Positions 32,695-41,007 of a DNA stretch of 64,000 nucleotides are shown here, piece after piece; within the stretch, counting starts at the first letter, position 1; every line of letters begins with the position of its first letter. The stretch covers positions 67,371 through 131,370 of the forward strand of contig CAZPPS010000003.1 in NCBI GenBank assembly GCA_964588495.1. Direction: 5' to 3'. Both the position numbers and the translations under genes were made by a program. This DNA is from CAVPKN01 sp964588495. Lineage in GTDB: Bacteria > Chlamydiota > Chlamydiia > Chlamydiales > JAAKFR01. The notes beneath the pieces were generated by a model, which was not told the DNA's origin, searched no databases, and worked only from the letters and a program-made list of their open reading frames with translations.

Positions 32695-34020
32695 ATGATC
32701 AATCAAGAACGGTTCAGTCTTTACGCCCTTTTTGTCCTCCTTGTGGTAACGTGTGGGGGACTCATCTTTGGCTATCATACAGCGGTTATCTCGGGAATAC
32801 TGAGCGATCTAAACACAGCTTTTTCACTTTCGACATTTGATCAAGGCTTTTTAGTCAGCATTGTGTTGCTCGGAGGTCTGATCGGCTCTTTTTTTGGAGG
32901 AGCTCTTGCAGACCGCTTTGGGAGAAAAAAAATACTGATAATTACAGCTCTTATTTACTGCGCAGGAGCTGTCATACAAGCGGCATCTCATAGTTACCCA
33001 GAGCTGCTTTTAGGACGTTTTTTGACAGGAATAGGTATTGGCTTAACATCAGTTGTAGGTCCGCTCTATCTTGCAGAAGTGGCTCCTCCTGATTTCCGCG
33101 GAGCCTTTGTTTCGACTTATCAATTGATGCTCACAGCAGGCATTTTAATCGCATATGCGGTGGATTTCTTGCTTGAAGGAAAGGGCAACTGGCAACTGGT
33201 TTTCTATATTGCCCTCATTCCCGCTGTGCTGCAGCTCATTGCCCTATTTTTCATTCCCGAAACTCCTGGCTGGCTGATGCGACACTCAGGAGTCAAACGC
33301 GCAGAACAGAGCCTTGATGAACTACGCGAAGACAATGAATGGAAGGAGCACATTGGCGAAATGGAAGCCGTTGCCGCCCCCAAAAAGAAAGGGAGGCTGA
33401 AACTGCTTTTAAAGCCCCACCTCAAGCGACTCATTGTCATCGGCGTCCTCCTGAGCATTTTCCAGCAAATAACAGGAATCAACACGATCATTTACTATGC
33501 TCCGAAAATTTTTTCGGGCGCCGGTGAAAATATATCTCTGCTCATCACCCTTTATATAGGAGTTGCCAATTTCCTCTTCACCTTTCTCTCTGTATTTTTG
33601 ATCGATAAATTAGGCAGGCGCTTTTTTCTCCTTTTGGGAGTCTCTGCCATGATTGTGGGACAACTTCTTCTGATTTTGGGAGAAAATATCCCTTCGCTTG
33701 GCATAACAGGCGTTTTCATCTATATTTTTGGCTTTGCAATCGGACTTGGGCCCATCACGTGGGTCTTGCTTTCTGAAATCTATCCTTTGAGAATTCGTGG
33801 AAAAGCGATGGGGCTTGCCATATTCGCTAACTGGGTTTTCAACTACATTGTCTCCCTGACCTTCCTTATGTTGATCGAATATTTTGGCCTCGGAAAAACC
33901 TTTATGCTCTATGGCTTTATCTCCCTGCTCTGCCTTCTATTCATCTATTTCTACATTCCTGAGACAAAAGGGAAGAGTTTGGAAGACATCGAGCTTCTCG
34001 CCTCCAAGGGCGACCTGTAG
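32695..34020 (+). CDS. Sugar porter family MFS transporter
   Basis: 441 residues, 12 membrane segments. Sugar-porter signatures are all present: ADRFGRKKILII after TM2, GIGIGLTSVVGPLYLAEVAP in TM4-5, PETPGWL before the central loop, QQITGINTIIYYAPKIF in TM7, IDKLGRR after TM8, LSEIYPLRIRGKAMG, and PETKGKSLEDIE at the C-terminus. It resembles XylE/GalP-type hexose or pentose:proton symporters. A hexose importer is absent from classic Chlamydia, which use UhpC for glucose-6-phosphate; this suggests use of free host sugars. Substrate cannot be assigned. Confidence 0.92.
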   Translation: MINQERFSLYALFVLLVVTCGGLIFGYHTAVISGILSDLNTAFSLSTFDQGFLVSIVLLGGLIGSFFGGALADRFGRKKILIITALIYCAGAVIQAASHSYPELLLGRFLTGIGIGLTSVVGPLYLAEVAPPDFRGAFVSTYQLMLTAGILIAYAVDFLLEGKGNWQLVFYIALIPAVLQLIALFFIPETPGWLMRHSGVKRAEQSLDELREDNEWKEHIGEMEAVAAPKKKGRLKLLLKPHLKRLIVIGVLLSIFQQITGINTIIYYAPKIFSGAGENISLLITLYIGVANFLFTFLSVFLIDKLGRRFFLLLGVSAMIVGQLLLILGENIPSLGITGVFIYIFGFAIGLGPITWVLLSEIYPLRIRGKAMGLAIFANWVFNYIVSLTFLMLIEYFGLGKTFMLYGFISLLCLLFIYFYIPETKGKSLEDIELLASKGDL

Positions 34021-34040
34021 CCACTTTTCTGTCTTTTGAA

Positions 34041-34430
34041 ACACGCAGACACAAAGGCAGAAAGAGAGATAAGGAACCTGAGTTTTGGGTTCTTTTCCCT
34101 CATCCTCAGGGATTTTTGTGGTCCAAATCGCACTTTTTTGCTCGCAAATAGCGCTTTCAGCTATGAGCTTCGCAAAAAATTGCGATTTTGCCTCACAAAA
34201 ATCCGCTGATTACGAGGAAAAATAACCCAAAACTCAGGTTAAGGAACTATTTTTTTTCTTCTCTCTGTGTCCTCTCTGTCCTCTGTGGTTTAATAAATTT
34301 CACTCAACATTTCGATAAACAGCGTTATGGGGAATTAAAAAAACCACAGAGGACAGAGAGCACACAGAGAGGGGCTATTAAAATACCCTATCTCTTTGTT
34401 TCTTCGTACCTTCGTGTCTTTGCGTTTAAA
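34041..34430. repeat. CACAGAG-type nested inverted repeat, copy 2, interrupted by family A element
   Basis: Outer arms ACACGCAGACACAAAGGC (34041 on) and CGTGTCTTTGCG (ending about 34430); inner arms near 34262-34290 and 34342-34372. The family A element at 34076-34239 sits between the left outer and left inner arm. The remaining gap between the sugar porter and the pyrophosphorylase holds nothing else. Confidence 0.75.
34076..34239 (+). mobile_element. Family A palindromic element (MITE-like), copy 2
   Basis: 164 bp, same termini as copy 1, flanked by exact direct repeats TAAGGA (34070-34075 and 34240-34245). Inserted into the CACAGAG repeat; the undisturbed sequence is represented by the third CACAGAG copy near 63855. 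Confidence 0.82.
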
Positions 34431-34470
34431 TACACGCAGACCCTGAGAATATCAAAGTGTGGGGACTTGA

Positions 34471-36540
34471 TTAGGCGAGCTTTAATTTGATTTCGCTCGC
34501 TTCCTCTTTGTAGAGGAAGCGCCAGGAGGGCTTTTCAACATGAAATGTGACCGTGCCCTCACTATTTTGTGAAGCTACCCAACGTTCGCCGTGTGGAACT
34601 ACGATTTTTTGCTCACCGTTAAAGGTCACGTTTTCGGCAAAAAATTCGGAATGGCCTTGTAGTGTTATTGAGAGGCACTCTTCTCTTTTGATCTGATTTT
34701 TCCAGTAACACATCTTTTTTTTGCGGTTGATGCCGCGGTTTTTGATCGAAACATTCTTCAAAATGCATTTTCCGGTCTTTTGGCTATAGCGAATAATGCC
34801 TTGAGAACTATGCCCCAAAATGTTTTCAGCATAAACGATGAAACTCCCATCTAGCTTCAATTGTTCAAAATAAACATCTGCAATCTCAAGCTGCATCTCA
34901 CTTTGATCTGCTAATGTTAGCGCTTTGAGTTTTTGGGCAATCAGCGTGTAGAGCGGCCCTAAAGCGGGATGGTAGAGAAAAAGATGGGAAGGACCCTTTT
35001 TCAGATAGTCTTCTTGTGTACAAAACGGGCTTAAAAGCGCTCCACATCCATTTTTCAAAAGAGCGTGCGCGTTGTATAACAAATCATAATAAGCACCGAC
35101 GGGGGTCTCCAGGATGGCATGTGCCTCTTCGAAGCTTTTTTTGGCACACGAAATCGTTTTTCTCCTTTCATTGTAGGTTAAAAATGAGTTCATAGTGCCG
35201 CCAGAATCGCTTTTGATGGAATCGCTGATATTCTGCATCATGCTCTCAAGCCTGCCGCCAATTGTTGAAACCATTTCCCCTTTTGGACAAAGATAGGGCT
35301 CTTTGTTTTTCATGTTGAGAATCAATCCAGGGAGGGGATTTTTTTTAAGGACAGGCAAAATTTTTTCCAGATTTGTGTATAAAATATTGGTATTTGCCAG
35401 ATATTGAGAAGATTGTGAATCCTCGATTCCATACCGCTTAAAGTCTGTGTATTCGATATTAGAGAGTCTTTTTTTCCCCTCTTCTTCTGCAAATACTAAT
35501 ACGCCCTCTGCCGTGTTTGGCAAACGCTCGCAGGAGGCAAACCCAAATGTTTTTTGCTCTTTTTTTCCAACGCCTACTAAGGCTAAAAGCCCAAAATCTA
35601 ATCCTGCTATCGGATTGTTGATCTGGCGGATCAAAAGGTGCTTTTTCTCCCGAATTTGAAGCCAAAAAAAGAGATTGGCCTCGACAGCTGCTTTCCAAAG
35701 AGCCCCATGCCCTCCTGGTTGCAAATTCATCTCAAGGGGCCCCTTCATCGACCATCTCCCCTCTTGTGTTACCACTGGGACCGAGGCTTGAGAAAATAGA
35801 AAAAAACTCTCTTTAGCTCTACCAAACCATTTTTGCTTTTCACAAAGGGTCCGGATACGTTCTTTATTGCGTTTTTCTTCGGATGTCATCAACGCAATCG
35901 GCACAGTCACTTGGCAATTATTCAAGCGGTAATACAAAAATTCTTTTGCCTGTACATCGCGCACTAGTCCCTCAAGAAGCGAGCGTCCGCAAAAAGGGAG
36001 GTAAGCTGCCGGCAAAGGATCTTTGGATTTGCTGAGCAAATTGAGCCTTGTTCCCAAACCTCCGATGGGATAGATCTCAGCAAGTTCTGGCATTGCCTCT
36101 ATCCCAAAAGAAATGGCGCTTTTTACTTCTTCAGAATAAATGGTCAAATCAATTCCAGAAGCCTTTGAAAACAGGTTTCTTTGGCAGAAAGCCTCTTCCT
36201 TGTTCTGACATAGGTTTTTCAGTACCTGAACCTGGTAGCCAACGATACCCCCAATACTTTCGTAAAAGCGGTCAATAGCAACTAAAGCGTTCAAGATTTT
36301 TTTGATTTTTTCTTTCGGTGGATCTTTGAGATGTCTGGCAAAAAGAATCTCGTGCTGCTCAATGGCAATCACAGAATAGAGGGCAATTTTGGTGGAAAGA
36401 TCGCTTTTTTGCGGCAGGAAGGGCTTCATCCACCCTTGAGATAAAGCCTCGCTGACAAGGGGAAGACTCAGCAAAAGCTCTTGTTTTTCTCCAAGGTCCC
36501 TGGTTTTCCTTAAAAGATCGGCCAAAATCTCAATTTCCAC
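34471..36540 (-). CDS. UDPGP-type nucleotidyltransferase (UTP-glucose-1-phosphate uridylyltransferase-like)
   Basis: About 690 residues. The nucleotide-binding loop of the UDPGP family is in EIYPIGGLGTRLNLLSKSKDPLPA (near residue 165 from the start given), with KGPLEMNLQPGGHGALWKA as the sugar/uridine part and a C-terminal beta-helical tail. It resembles the UDPGP enzymes of chlamydiae and the plastid UGP3 type, longer than bacterial GalU. Start is uncertain: no ATG with a ribosome site exists; GTG 36540 and TTG 36564 are candidates, and anything further upstream would run into the divergent swib gene. Likely makes UDP-glucose for glycogen or glycan synthesis. Confidence 0.75.
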   Translation of the reverse strand: MEIEILADLLRKTRDLGEKQELLLSLPLVSEALSQGWMKPFLPQKSDLSTKIALYSVIAIEQHEILFARHLKDPPKEKIKKILNALVAIDRFYESIGGIVGYQVQVLKNLCQNKEEAFCQRNLFSKASGIDLTIYSEEVKSAISFGIEAMPELAEIYPIGGLGTRLNLLSKSKDPLPAAYLPFCGRSLLEGLVRDVQAKEFLYYRLNNCQVTVPIALMTSEEKRNKERIRTLCEKQKWFGRAKESFFLFSQASVPVVTQEGRWSMKGPLEMNLQPGGHGALWKAAVEANLFFWLQIREKKHLLIRQINNPIAGLDFGLLALVGVGKKEQKTFGFASCERLPNTAEGVLVFAEEEGKKRLSNIEYTDFKRYGIEDSQSSQYLANTNILYTNLEKILPVLKKNPLPGLILNMKNKEPYLCPKGEMVSTIGGRLESMMQNISDSIKSDSGGTMNSFLTYNERRKTISCAKKSFEEAHAILETPVGAYYDLLYNAHALLKNGCGALLSPFCTQEDYLKKGPSHLFLYHPALGPLYTLIAQKLKALTLADQSEMQLEIADVYFEQLKLDGSFIVYAENILGHSSQGIIRYSQKTGKCILKNVSIKNRGINRKKKMCYWKNQIKREECLSITLQGHSEFFAENVTFNGEQKIVVPHGERWVASQNSEGTVTFHVEKPSWRFLYKEEASEIKLKLA

Positions 36541-36661
36541 ATCAAAGAGAATACAAAAAAACAAGATAATCGGCGAACTAGAAACCTTTCGTTGACTAGA
36601 ATCCTTGAGGAGAGATAAAAGAATTGGAAACGAAAAACTTTTTTCCCATACAGGAGAAGAT

Positions 36662-36925
36662 ATGGCAACTGCAAAGAAAAAAAATAGTGCGTTCATGACG
36701 CCCGTCCAGATCAGTGACGATTTGGCAGCTGTTGTTGGCGCAGGACCACTACCACGTACAGAAATTATCAAAAAATTGTGGGCTTACATTAAAAAACACA
36801 ATTGTCAGGACACGAAAAATAAGCGTAACATCATTCCTGACGAAAAGCTCGCTAAAGTATTTGGATCCAAAAGTCCTATCGATATGTTCCAGATGACAAA
36901 GAAAGTCTCTAAACATATTAAGTAG
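36662..36925 (+). CDS. SWIB/MDM2 domain protein
   Basis: 87 residues from ATG 36662 (AGGAG upstream). Basic start MATAKKKNSAFMTP, then a complete SWIB domain: PVQISDDLAAVVGAGPLPRTEIIKKLWAYIKKHN...KRNIIPDEKLAKVFG and MFQMTKKVSKHIK. SWIB domains are eukaryotic chromatin-complex modules known in Chlamydiae as free proteins (CT460) and as a fusion to topoisomerase I; a role in nucleoid condensation has been proposed. A terminator follows. Neighbour lpxG is conserved. Confidence 0.93.
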   Translation: MATAKKKNSAFMTPVQISDDLAAVVGAGPLPRTEIIKKLWAYIKKHNCQDTKNKRNIIPDEKLAKVFGSKSPIDMFQMTKKVSKHIK

Positions 36926-36955
36926 AACATTTATTCTTATCTAATTATGATTTAA

Positions 36956-36982
36956 GGCAGTCATTAGAGGCTGCCTTTTTTT
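36956..36982 (+). terminator. Intrinsic terminator of the SWIB gene
   Basis: GGCAG (36956-36960) pairs with CTGCC (36971-36975), followed by seven T. The lpxG start codon comes immediately after the T tract, so lpxG needs either read-through or a promoter inside the swib tail. Confidence 0.8.
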
Positions 36983-37942
36983 ATGTCCTTATTTGTTGAT
37001 TTTTTAGCTACCTGTTCGCTTGTGGGGATCTGGCCCCGCTTCATTGAGCCCAAACGTCTTAAGGTGACAAAACTGATCTGGGATCTTCAGGAAAATGAAA
37101 GCCATTTGGACCAATTAAAAATTGTCCACATCAGCGATTTGCATTTTCATAAACAAACATCTAAGAAATTTTTAAACAAAATCGCTGTGCGCGTGGAAGC
37201 ACTCAAGCCTGATATTGTCCTCTTTACGGGGGATTTCTTGTGCTACTCAAGGCTTGAGGAACCGGAGATTCTCCTATCTTTTCTAAATCGCCTGAAGGCA
37301 CCTCTTGGATCTTTTTGCAGTTTTGGCAACCATGATTATGCAAATTATGCAACGCTGTCGCGAGCCGGCATTTACGATCTTTTACCACCGCCTAACCCTC
37401 TTAGAGGGGTTTTAAGGGGTTTACGCACCTTGTGTGGCAACCCCAAAACAGGCAGCCAATCTAGCGAAAAAGTGCTCGCTGTCCCCCTTCACGAACAGTT
37501 GTGCACCCTTTTAAAATCTTCTCCCTTCCAGCTCCTTGATAATGCCACTGTAACCCTTGAGCTGGGACTCAATATTTCAGGCCTGGGCGATCTGGCTTTG
37601 GGAAGATGCCGACCTGAAAAAGCATTTGTGGGCTACGACACCCGCTTTCCAGGACTGATTCTCTCTCATAACCCCGATACGTTTCCCCACTTGAAGTCCT
37701 GTCCCGGAAACTGGATTTTCTCGGGCCACACACATGGGGAACAAATCCACCTTCCCTGGCCGAAATGGGGGCGAAAAATCACCCAGAAGCTCGCACGCTT
37801 AGAAAATAGTGAGTATACGCGGGGTCTTTTTGAGGTTGGCAATAAAAAATTATATGTCAATCGGGGCCTTGGCTGTCACAAACCCTTTAGACTCTTTTCT
37901 TGCCCGGAAATTTGTTTGATTGAGGCTAAAGTTAAAAAATGA
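36983..37942 (+). CDS. lpxG: UDP-2,3-diacylglucosamine pyrophosphatase LpxG (YaeI-like metallophosphoesterase)
   Basis: Hydrolyses UDP-2,3-diacylglucosamine to lipid X in lipid A synthesis, replacing LpxH/LpxI in Chlamydia (CT461). 319 residues. N-terminal hydrophobic anchor (MSLFVDFLATCSLVGIW), then calcineurin-type metal motifs: HISDLHFH (D-x-H) near 49, FTGDF, FGNHDY, and GHTHGEQI near 249. Position after swib and before ispD is the same as CT460-CT462. Overlaps ispD by four bases (ATGA). Assigned by motif and synteny; a general YaeI-like role cannot be excluded by reading alone. Confidence 0.85.
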   Translation: MSLFVDFLATCSLVGIWPRFIEPKRLKVTKLIWDLQENESHLDQLKIVHISDLHFHKQTSKKFLNKIAVRVEALKPDIVLFTGDFLCYSRLEEPEILLSFLNRLKAPLGSFCSFGNHDYANYATLSRAGIYDLLPPPNPLRGVLRGLRTLCGNPKTGSQSSEKVLAVPLHEQLCTLLKSSPFQLLDNATVTLELGLNISGLGDLALGRCRPEKAFVGYDTRFPGLILSHNPDTFPHLKSCPGNWIFSGHTHGEQIHLPWPKWGRKITQKLARLENSEYTRGLFEVGNKKLYVNRGLGCHKPFRLFSCPEICLIEAKVKK

Positions 37943-38604
37943 AAGCTTCCCTGATCTTATTAGCTGGCGGCAGCGGCCAAAGAATGCAAACAGAAACTCC
38001 CAAGCAGTTTCTGCCCCTTAAAAACCTTCCTGTAGCCCTTCACAGCCTTCAAATATTTTTAAAAACTGAAAAATTCGAACAGATTGTTGTTGTATGCGCA
38101 GAAAAATTTAGACATTTTTTTGAAGGTTTTTCTGTGGTTTTTGCCTCACCTGGACTTTTGAGACAAGATTCGGTTTTTAATGGCCTTCAAAAAGTGGATC
38201 CTGATTCGGAGTGGGTCTGCGTTCACGATGCTGCTAGACCTTTTATCACAGAAGAAATGGTTCACAACCTCTTTGAAGGGGGGAAAACAGCAAGTAGCGC
38301 AACACTTGCCATGCCTGTCAAATATACCCTCAAAGAGATTGGAGAAGGGGATTTTGTGGCCCGCACATTGAATCGCTCTCATATTTGGGAAATCCAAACT
38401 CCGCAGTTGATAAAAAAACAGATTCTTCAAAAAGGGTTCGAGCATGTCCATCAAAATGGCCTTGAAGTTACCGATGATGTCTCGATTGCTGAGCTCATTG
38501 GAGAGTCTGTGAAGCTCGTAACGGGCTCTTATAAAAATATTAAGCTGACAACCCCTGAAGATTTAGCTTTTGCCGAATGGATGCTACAAACAAATATCAG
38601 CTAA
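37939..38604 (+). CDS. ispD: 2-C-methyl-D-erythritol 4-phosphate cytidylyltransferase
   Basis: MEP-pathway enzyme, makes CDP-methylerythritol. 221 residues. Nucleotide-binding ILLAGGSGQRMQTETPKQFLPL at 6-27, VCVHDAARPFI near 94, and TDDVSIAELIG near 178. Complete. Overlaps lpxG by four and truA by 28 bases; compact operon lpxG-ispD-truA. Confidence 0.95.
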   Translation: MKASLILLAGGSGQRMQTETPKQFLPLKNLPVALHSLQIFLKTEKFEQIVVVCAEKFRHFFEGFSVVFASPGLLRQDSVFNGLQKVDPDSEWVCVHDAARPFITEEMVHNLFEGGKTASSATLAMPVKYTLKEIGEGDFVARTLNRSHIWEIQTPQLIKKQILQKGFEHVHQNGLEVTDDVSIAELIGESVKLVTGSYKNIKLTTPEDLAFAEWMLQTNIS

Positions 38605-39353
38605 AAATCGCCTACGATGGGACAAACTATAGTGGCTGGCAAGTTCAGCCCAACTCTATCAGTATCCAAGGTCTCATCGAAAAAGCCCTTCAAACTCTAC
38701 TCAAAGAGAATGTGCGCCTGATTGGCGCTGGAAGAACCGATGCAGGGGTGCATGCAAAGGGGCAAGTGGCCCATTTTTGCACAGATATTGCTCTCGACTG
38801 TACGCTAATGATCCACGCTCTCAACGGAATGCTCCCTTCAGCTATTCGGATTAAAGAATTCAATCCTGCGCACCCACTTTTCCACTCTCAGTATTCGGCA
38901 ATTTCTAAAGAATACCACTACCATCTTTGGTTGGATAAAGTAATGGACCCCTGTCTTTGCCTTTACCGGCACCACTTTTGTTATAAAAACTTCTCTCTTG
39001 AGTTGCTTAAAAAGGGCGCTGAGCACTTTGTGGGAACCCATGATTTTACAACCTTTACAAACATTGGCGGCAACACCAAAAGTAATGTCCGGACTCTTTT
39101 CAGACTTGACACTGTGGAACAGGAAGGGGGCGTACGTCTTGAATTTCAGGGCAACGGGTTTTTATACAAAATGGTGCGCAATATCGTAGGCACATTGCTT
39201 GAAGTTGCCACCCAAAAAAGGGCCATCACAGATATCCCTGAGCTTCTTTTGGCAAACGACCGGAAGAAGGCAGCAGCTGCCGCTCCCGCTAAAGGGCTCT
39301 TCCTGATGAAAATTAATTACAAATGTATCTCAGAAAATGATCGGAATGAGTAA
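38577..39353 (+). CDS. truA: tRNA pseudouridine synthase A
   Basis: Modifies U38-40 of tRNA anticodon arms. 258 residues. YDGTNYSGWQVQP near the N-terminus, catalytic Asp in GAGRTDAGVHAKGQVAHF (about 50-67), and FLYKMVRNIVGTL near 200. Starts within the last 28 bases of ispD; its 3' end overlaps the convergent HAD phosphatase gene by 37 bases. Confidence 0.95.
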   Translation: MDATNKYQLKIAYDGTNYSGWQVQPNSISIQGLIEKALQTLLKENVRLIGAGRTDAGVHAKGQVAHFCTDIALDCTLMIHALNGMLPSAIRIKEFNPAHPLFHSQYSAISKEYHYHLWLDKVMDPCLCLYRHHFCYKNFSLELLKKGAEHFVGTHDFTTFTNIGGNTKSNVRTLFRLDTVEQEGGVRLEFQGNGFLYKMVRNIVGTLLEVATQKRAITDIPELLLANDRKKAAAAAPAKGLFLMKINYKCISENDRNE

Positions 39354-40000
39354 AATTTTCGTCCAATCTCTTCGGCTAATCTTTTGATTTCAGCAGCATC
39401 GAAAAATTCAGAGAGCAAAATCCCTTCTGCTTCGGCTCCTAACAGCGCCTTTAACCCCCTTGGGGAATCTTCAAATCCAATGACCCTGTCATCTGGAGAT
39501 TTAAACAAAGAAATTGCCTTCTGATAGCACTCAGGATGAGGTTTTGGCTGCGAATAGTGCTCACGCGTGATCCAGTTGGGAATGGAATTAAGTATGGGAT
39601 GCTTGGATTTAATGAAATCGATCTGCTCTTTTGGGGAATGAGTGACCACACACCTTTTTTTCCCAGCAGCAGCAAGCGCCTCCAAAAGCTCTGCAACCCC
39701 AGGCATCAAAGGGGGTCCTTCTGTTTGAAGAAGCTCATAGTAGGCTCTTTTCTTTTCCTGATAGAGCACATCCCAGGAAGGCTCCATTTGCTGCAGCTCT
39801 GGAAATTCTCGATAGACATTTTCTTTAATGGCAGTCGCCGAATAGAGAGCATAACCCATATATTTGCGCTGATCCCACTTGAGAGAAAATCCTCTTGCTG
39901 TGCACATTTTAAGATAAGCCCTATAATGGAGCTCTTCGGTATTAACCAGTACTCCGTCAAAGTCAAAAAGAAAAAGTTGATAATGTTCTATCCATTTCAT
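39317..40000 (-). CDS. gph: HAD-superfamily hydrolase, phosphoglycolate-phosphatase-like
   Basis: 227 residues from ATG 40000. HAD motif I FLFDFDGVLVNTEE (about 9-22), motif II CVVTHSPKEQ near 117, and motif IV GFEDSPRGLKALLGA near 175; alpha-helical cap type I. Same position as CT464 (gph) after truA. Its start overlaps head-to-head by 18 bases with the divergent lipoprotein gene at 39983. Substrate is uncertain; the motif II residue is Thr as usual. Confidence 0.85.
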   Translation of the reverse strand: MKWIEHYQLFLFDFDGVLVNTEELHYRAYLKMCTARGFSLKWDQRKYMGYALYSATAIKENVYREFPELQQMEPSWDVLYQEKKRAYYELLQTEGPPLMPGVAELLEALAAAGKKRCVVTHSPKEQIDFIKSKHPILNSIPNWITREHYSQPKPHPECYQKAISLFKSPDDRVIGFEDSPRGLKALLGAEAEGILLSEFFDAAEIKRLAEEIGRKFYSFRSFSEIHL

Positions 40001-40816
40001 GCGCACCATTTTAAATACCGGCACTTTTATTTGCTCCTCCTATCTCTATTTTTGTGTAGCTGCTCCTCTAAAGAGTCAAAAGCCCTCAAACAAAATCTCA
40101 AAGGGGAATACATTTTTAGAGAACACACGGAGTTTTTCTTCACCCCTCCCCCTCCGACGCCCCAACCCAAAGAGAAATATCCTTGGGAAGACAAATACAT
40201 CGGTAACCTGCCGCGCATTACCAAAGAATTTTTCAGATGCAAAGGAGATCCTTCAAATCCGTTTGTCCTCTACCAACCCGAAGGAAAAGAAGGGATAAAA
40301 TACTACGATTGCCAAGGAAAACATGGTCTGCCGCTACGTGAGGGCAAAGAATTTGTCTATCCAACCCTGATTGAGATCCTTAATTTTATCCAGCAAAAGA
40401 CAAACAAGCGGGTCATTATCACCTGTGGCCACAGATGCCCTAAACACAATCTCTATGTGGACCACACTCCCTATAATTGGAGCTCTAAACACATGCTCGG
40501 GGCAGAAGTTGACTTTTATGTCCAAGGGATGGAACAGGAGCCCCTTCAGATCATCGATCTGATAAAAGAATATTATTCAAATCAGCCAGCTGAATACCAA
40601 ACTTTCCAGCGCTTCGAGCAAGGAAAGCTCAATGTTTCCACACCTCCCTGGATGAACAAAGAGATTTTTATCAAACTCTACCTCCCTCATGAGGGGCGCA
40701 ACTGCGAAAATACCCATCCCTACCCTTACCTTGGGATCCAGATCCGTCACGACCGGGATCTCAACACCAAAGTGACCTTTGATCAAAAACAATCGCAAAA
40801 CTATTTGCGCAATTAG
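39983..40816 (+). CDS. Lipoprotein with M15-like (DD-carboxypeptidase/hedgehog fold) domain
   Basis: 277 residues from ATG 39983, the only in-frame ATG before the signal peptide FYLLLLSLFLCSC (lipobox LCSC). Pro-rich linker at about 48-60 (PPPPTPQP), then a globular domain with RVIITCGHRCPKHNLY and WSSKHMLGAEVDFYV: the S-x-H-x-x-G-x-A-x-D pattern of zinc M15/YcbK (DUF882) peptidases; a possible third ligand is in NTHPYPYLGIQIRHD. It could trim peptidoglycan stems in the periplasm. Earlier open reading frame is antisense to gph and not real. The tRNA promoter overlaps its end. Confidence 0.8.
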   Translation: MFYPFHAHHFKYRHFYLLLLSLFLCSCSSKESKALKQNLKGEYIFREHTEFFFTPPPPTPQPKEKYPWEDKYIGNLPRITKEFFRCKGDPSNPFVLYQPEGKEGIKYYDCQGKHGLPLREGKEFVYPTLIEILNFIQQKTNKRVIITCGHRCPKHNLYVDHTPYNWSSKHMLGAEVDFYVQGMEQEPLQIIDLIKEYYSNQPAEYQTFQRFEQGKLNVSTPPWMNKEIFIKLYLPHEGRNCENTHPYPYLGIQIRHDRDLNTKVTFDQKQSQNYLRN

Positions 40817-40834
40817 AATGGAACCGTCTATACT
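40805..40834 (+). promoter_or_regulatory. Promoter of tRNA-Leu
   Basis: TTGCGC (40805-40810), 18-base spacer, TATACT (40829-40834), 15 bases before the mature tRNA. The -35 lies inside the last codons of the upstream lipoprotein gene. Confidence 0.5.
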
Positions 40835-40848
40835 AAACCCTCTTCAGC

Positions 40849-40931
40849 GCCGATGTGGCGAAATGGTAGACGCGGTAGACTCAAAATCTACTTCTGGCAA
40901 CAGAGTGTTGGTTCGAGTCCGATCATCGGCA
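40849..40931 (+). tRNA. tRNA-Leu (anticodon CAA)
   Basis: 83 nt. Acceptor arms GCCGATG/CATCGGC, A discriminator, D-arm with GGTAGACGC, anticodon stem GTAGA/TCTAC around loop CTCAAAA (anticodon CAA), a long variable arm (CTGGCAACAGAG region) typical of class II tRNA-Leu, and T-arm with TTGGTTCGAGTCCGA. CCA is not encoded. Confidence 0.96.
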
Positions 40932-40935
40932 TTGT

Positions 40936-40977
40936 ACCGGACAAGGTCTCTTTAAAAGGAATTTGTCCGGTTTTTTG
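40936..40977 (+). terminator. Intrinsic terminator after tRNA-Leu
   Basis: ACCGGACAA and TTTGTCCGG arms with a 16-base loop, then six T and GTTT. It sits just before the exported AAA+ gene, which therefore needs its own promoter. Confidence 0.85.
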
Positions 40978-41007
40978 TTTGTTAAATTGTTGCTTTTTCT
41001 TCTCATG

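Noticed and set aside
34180..34490. Plus-strand open frame of about 100 codons in the repeat region
   Set aside because: It is composed of family A and CACAGAG repeat sequence.
39536..39982. Long N-terminal extension of the plus-strand lipoprotein frame
   Set aside because: It is antisense to the HAD phosphatase; the lipoprotein signal peptide starts only at 39983.
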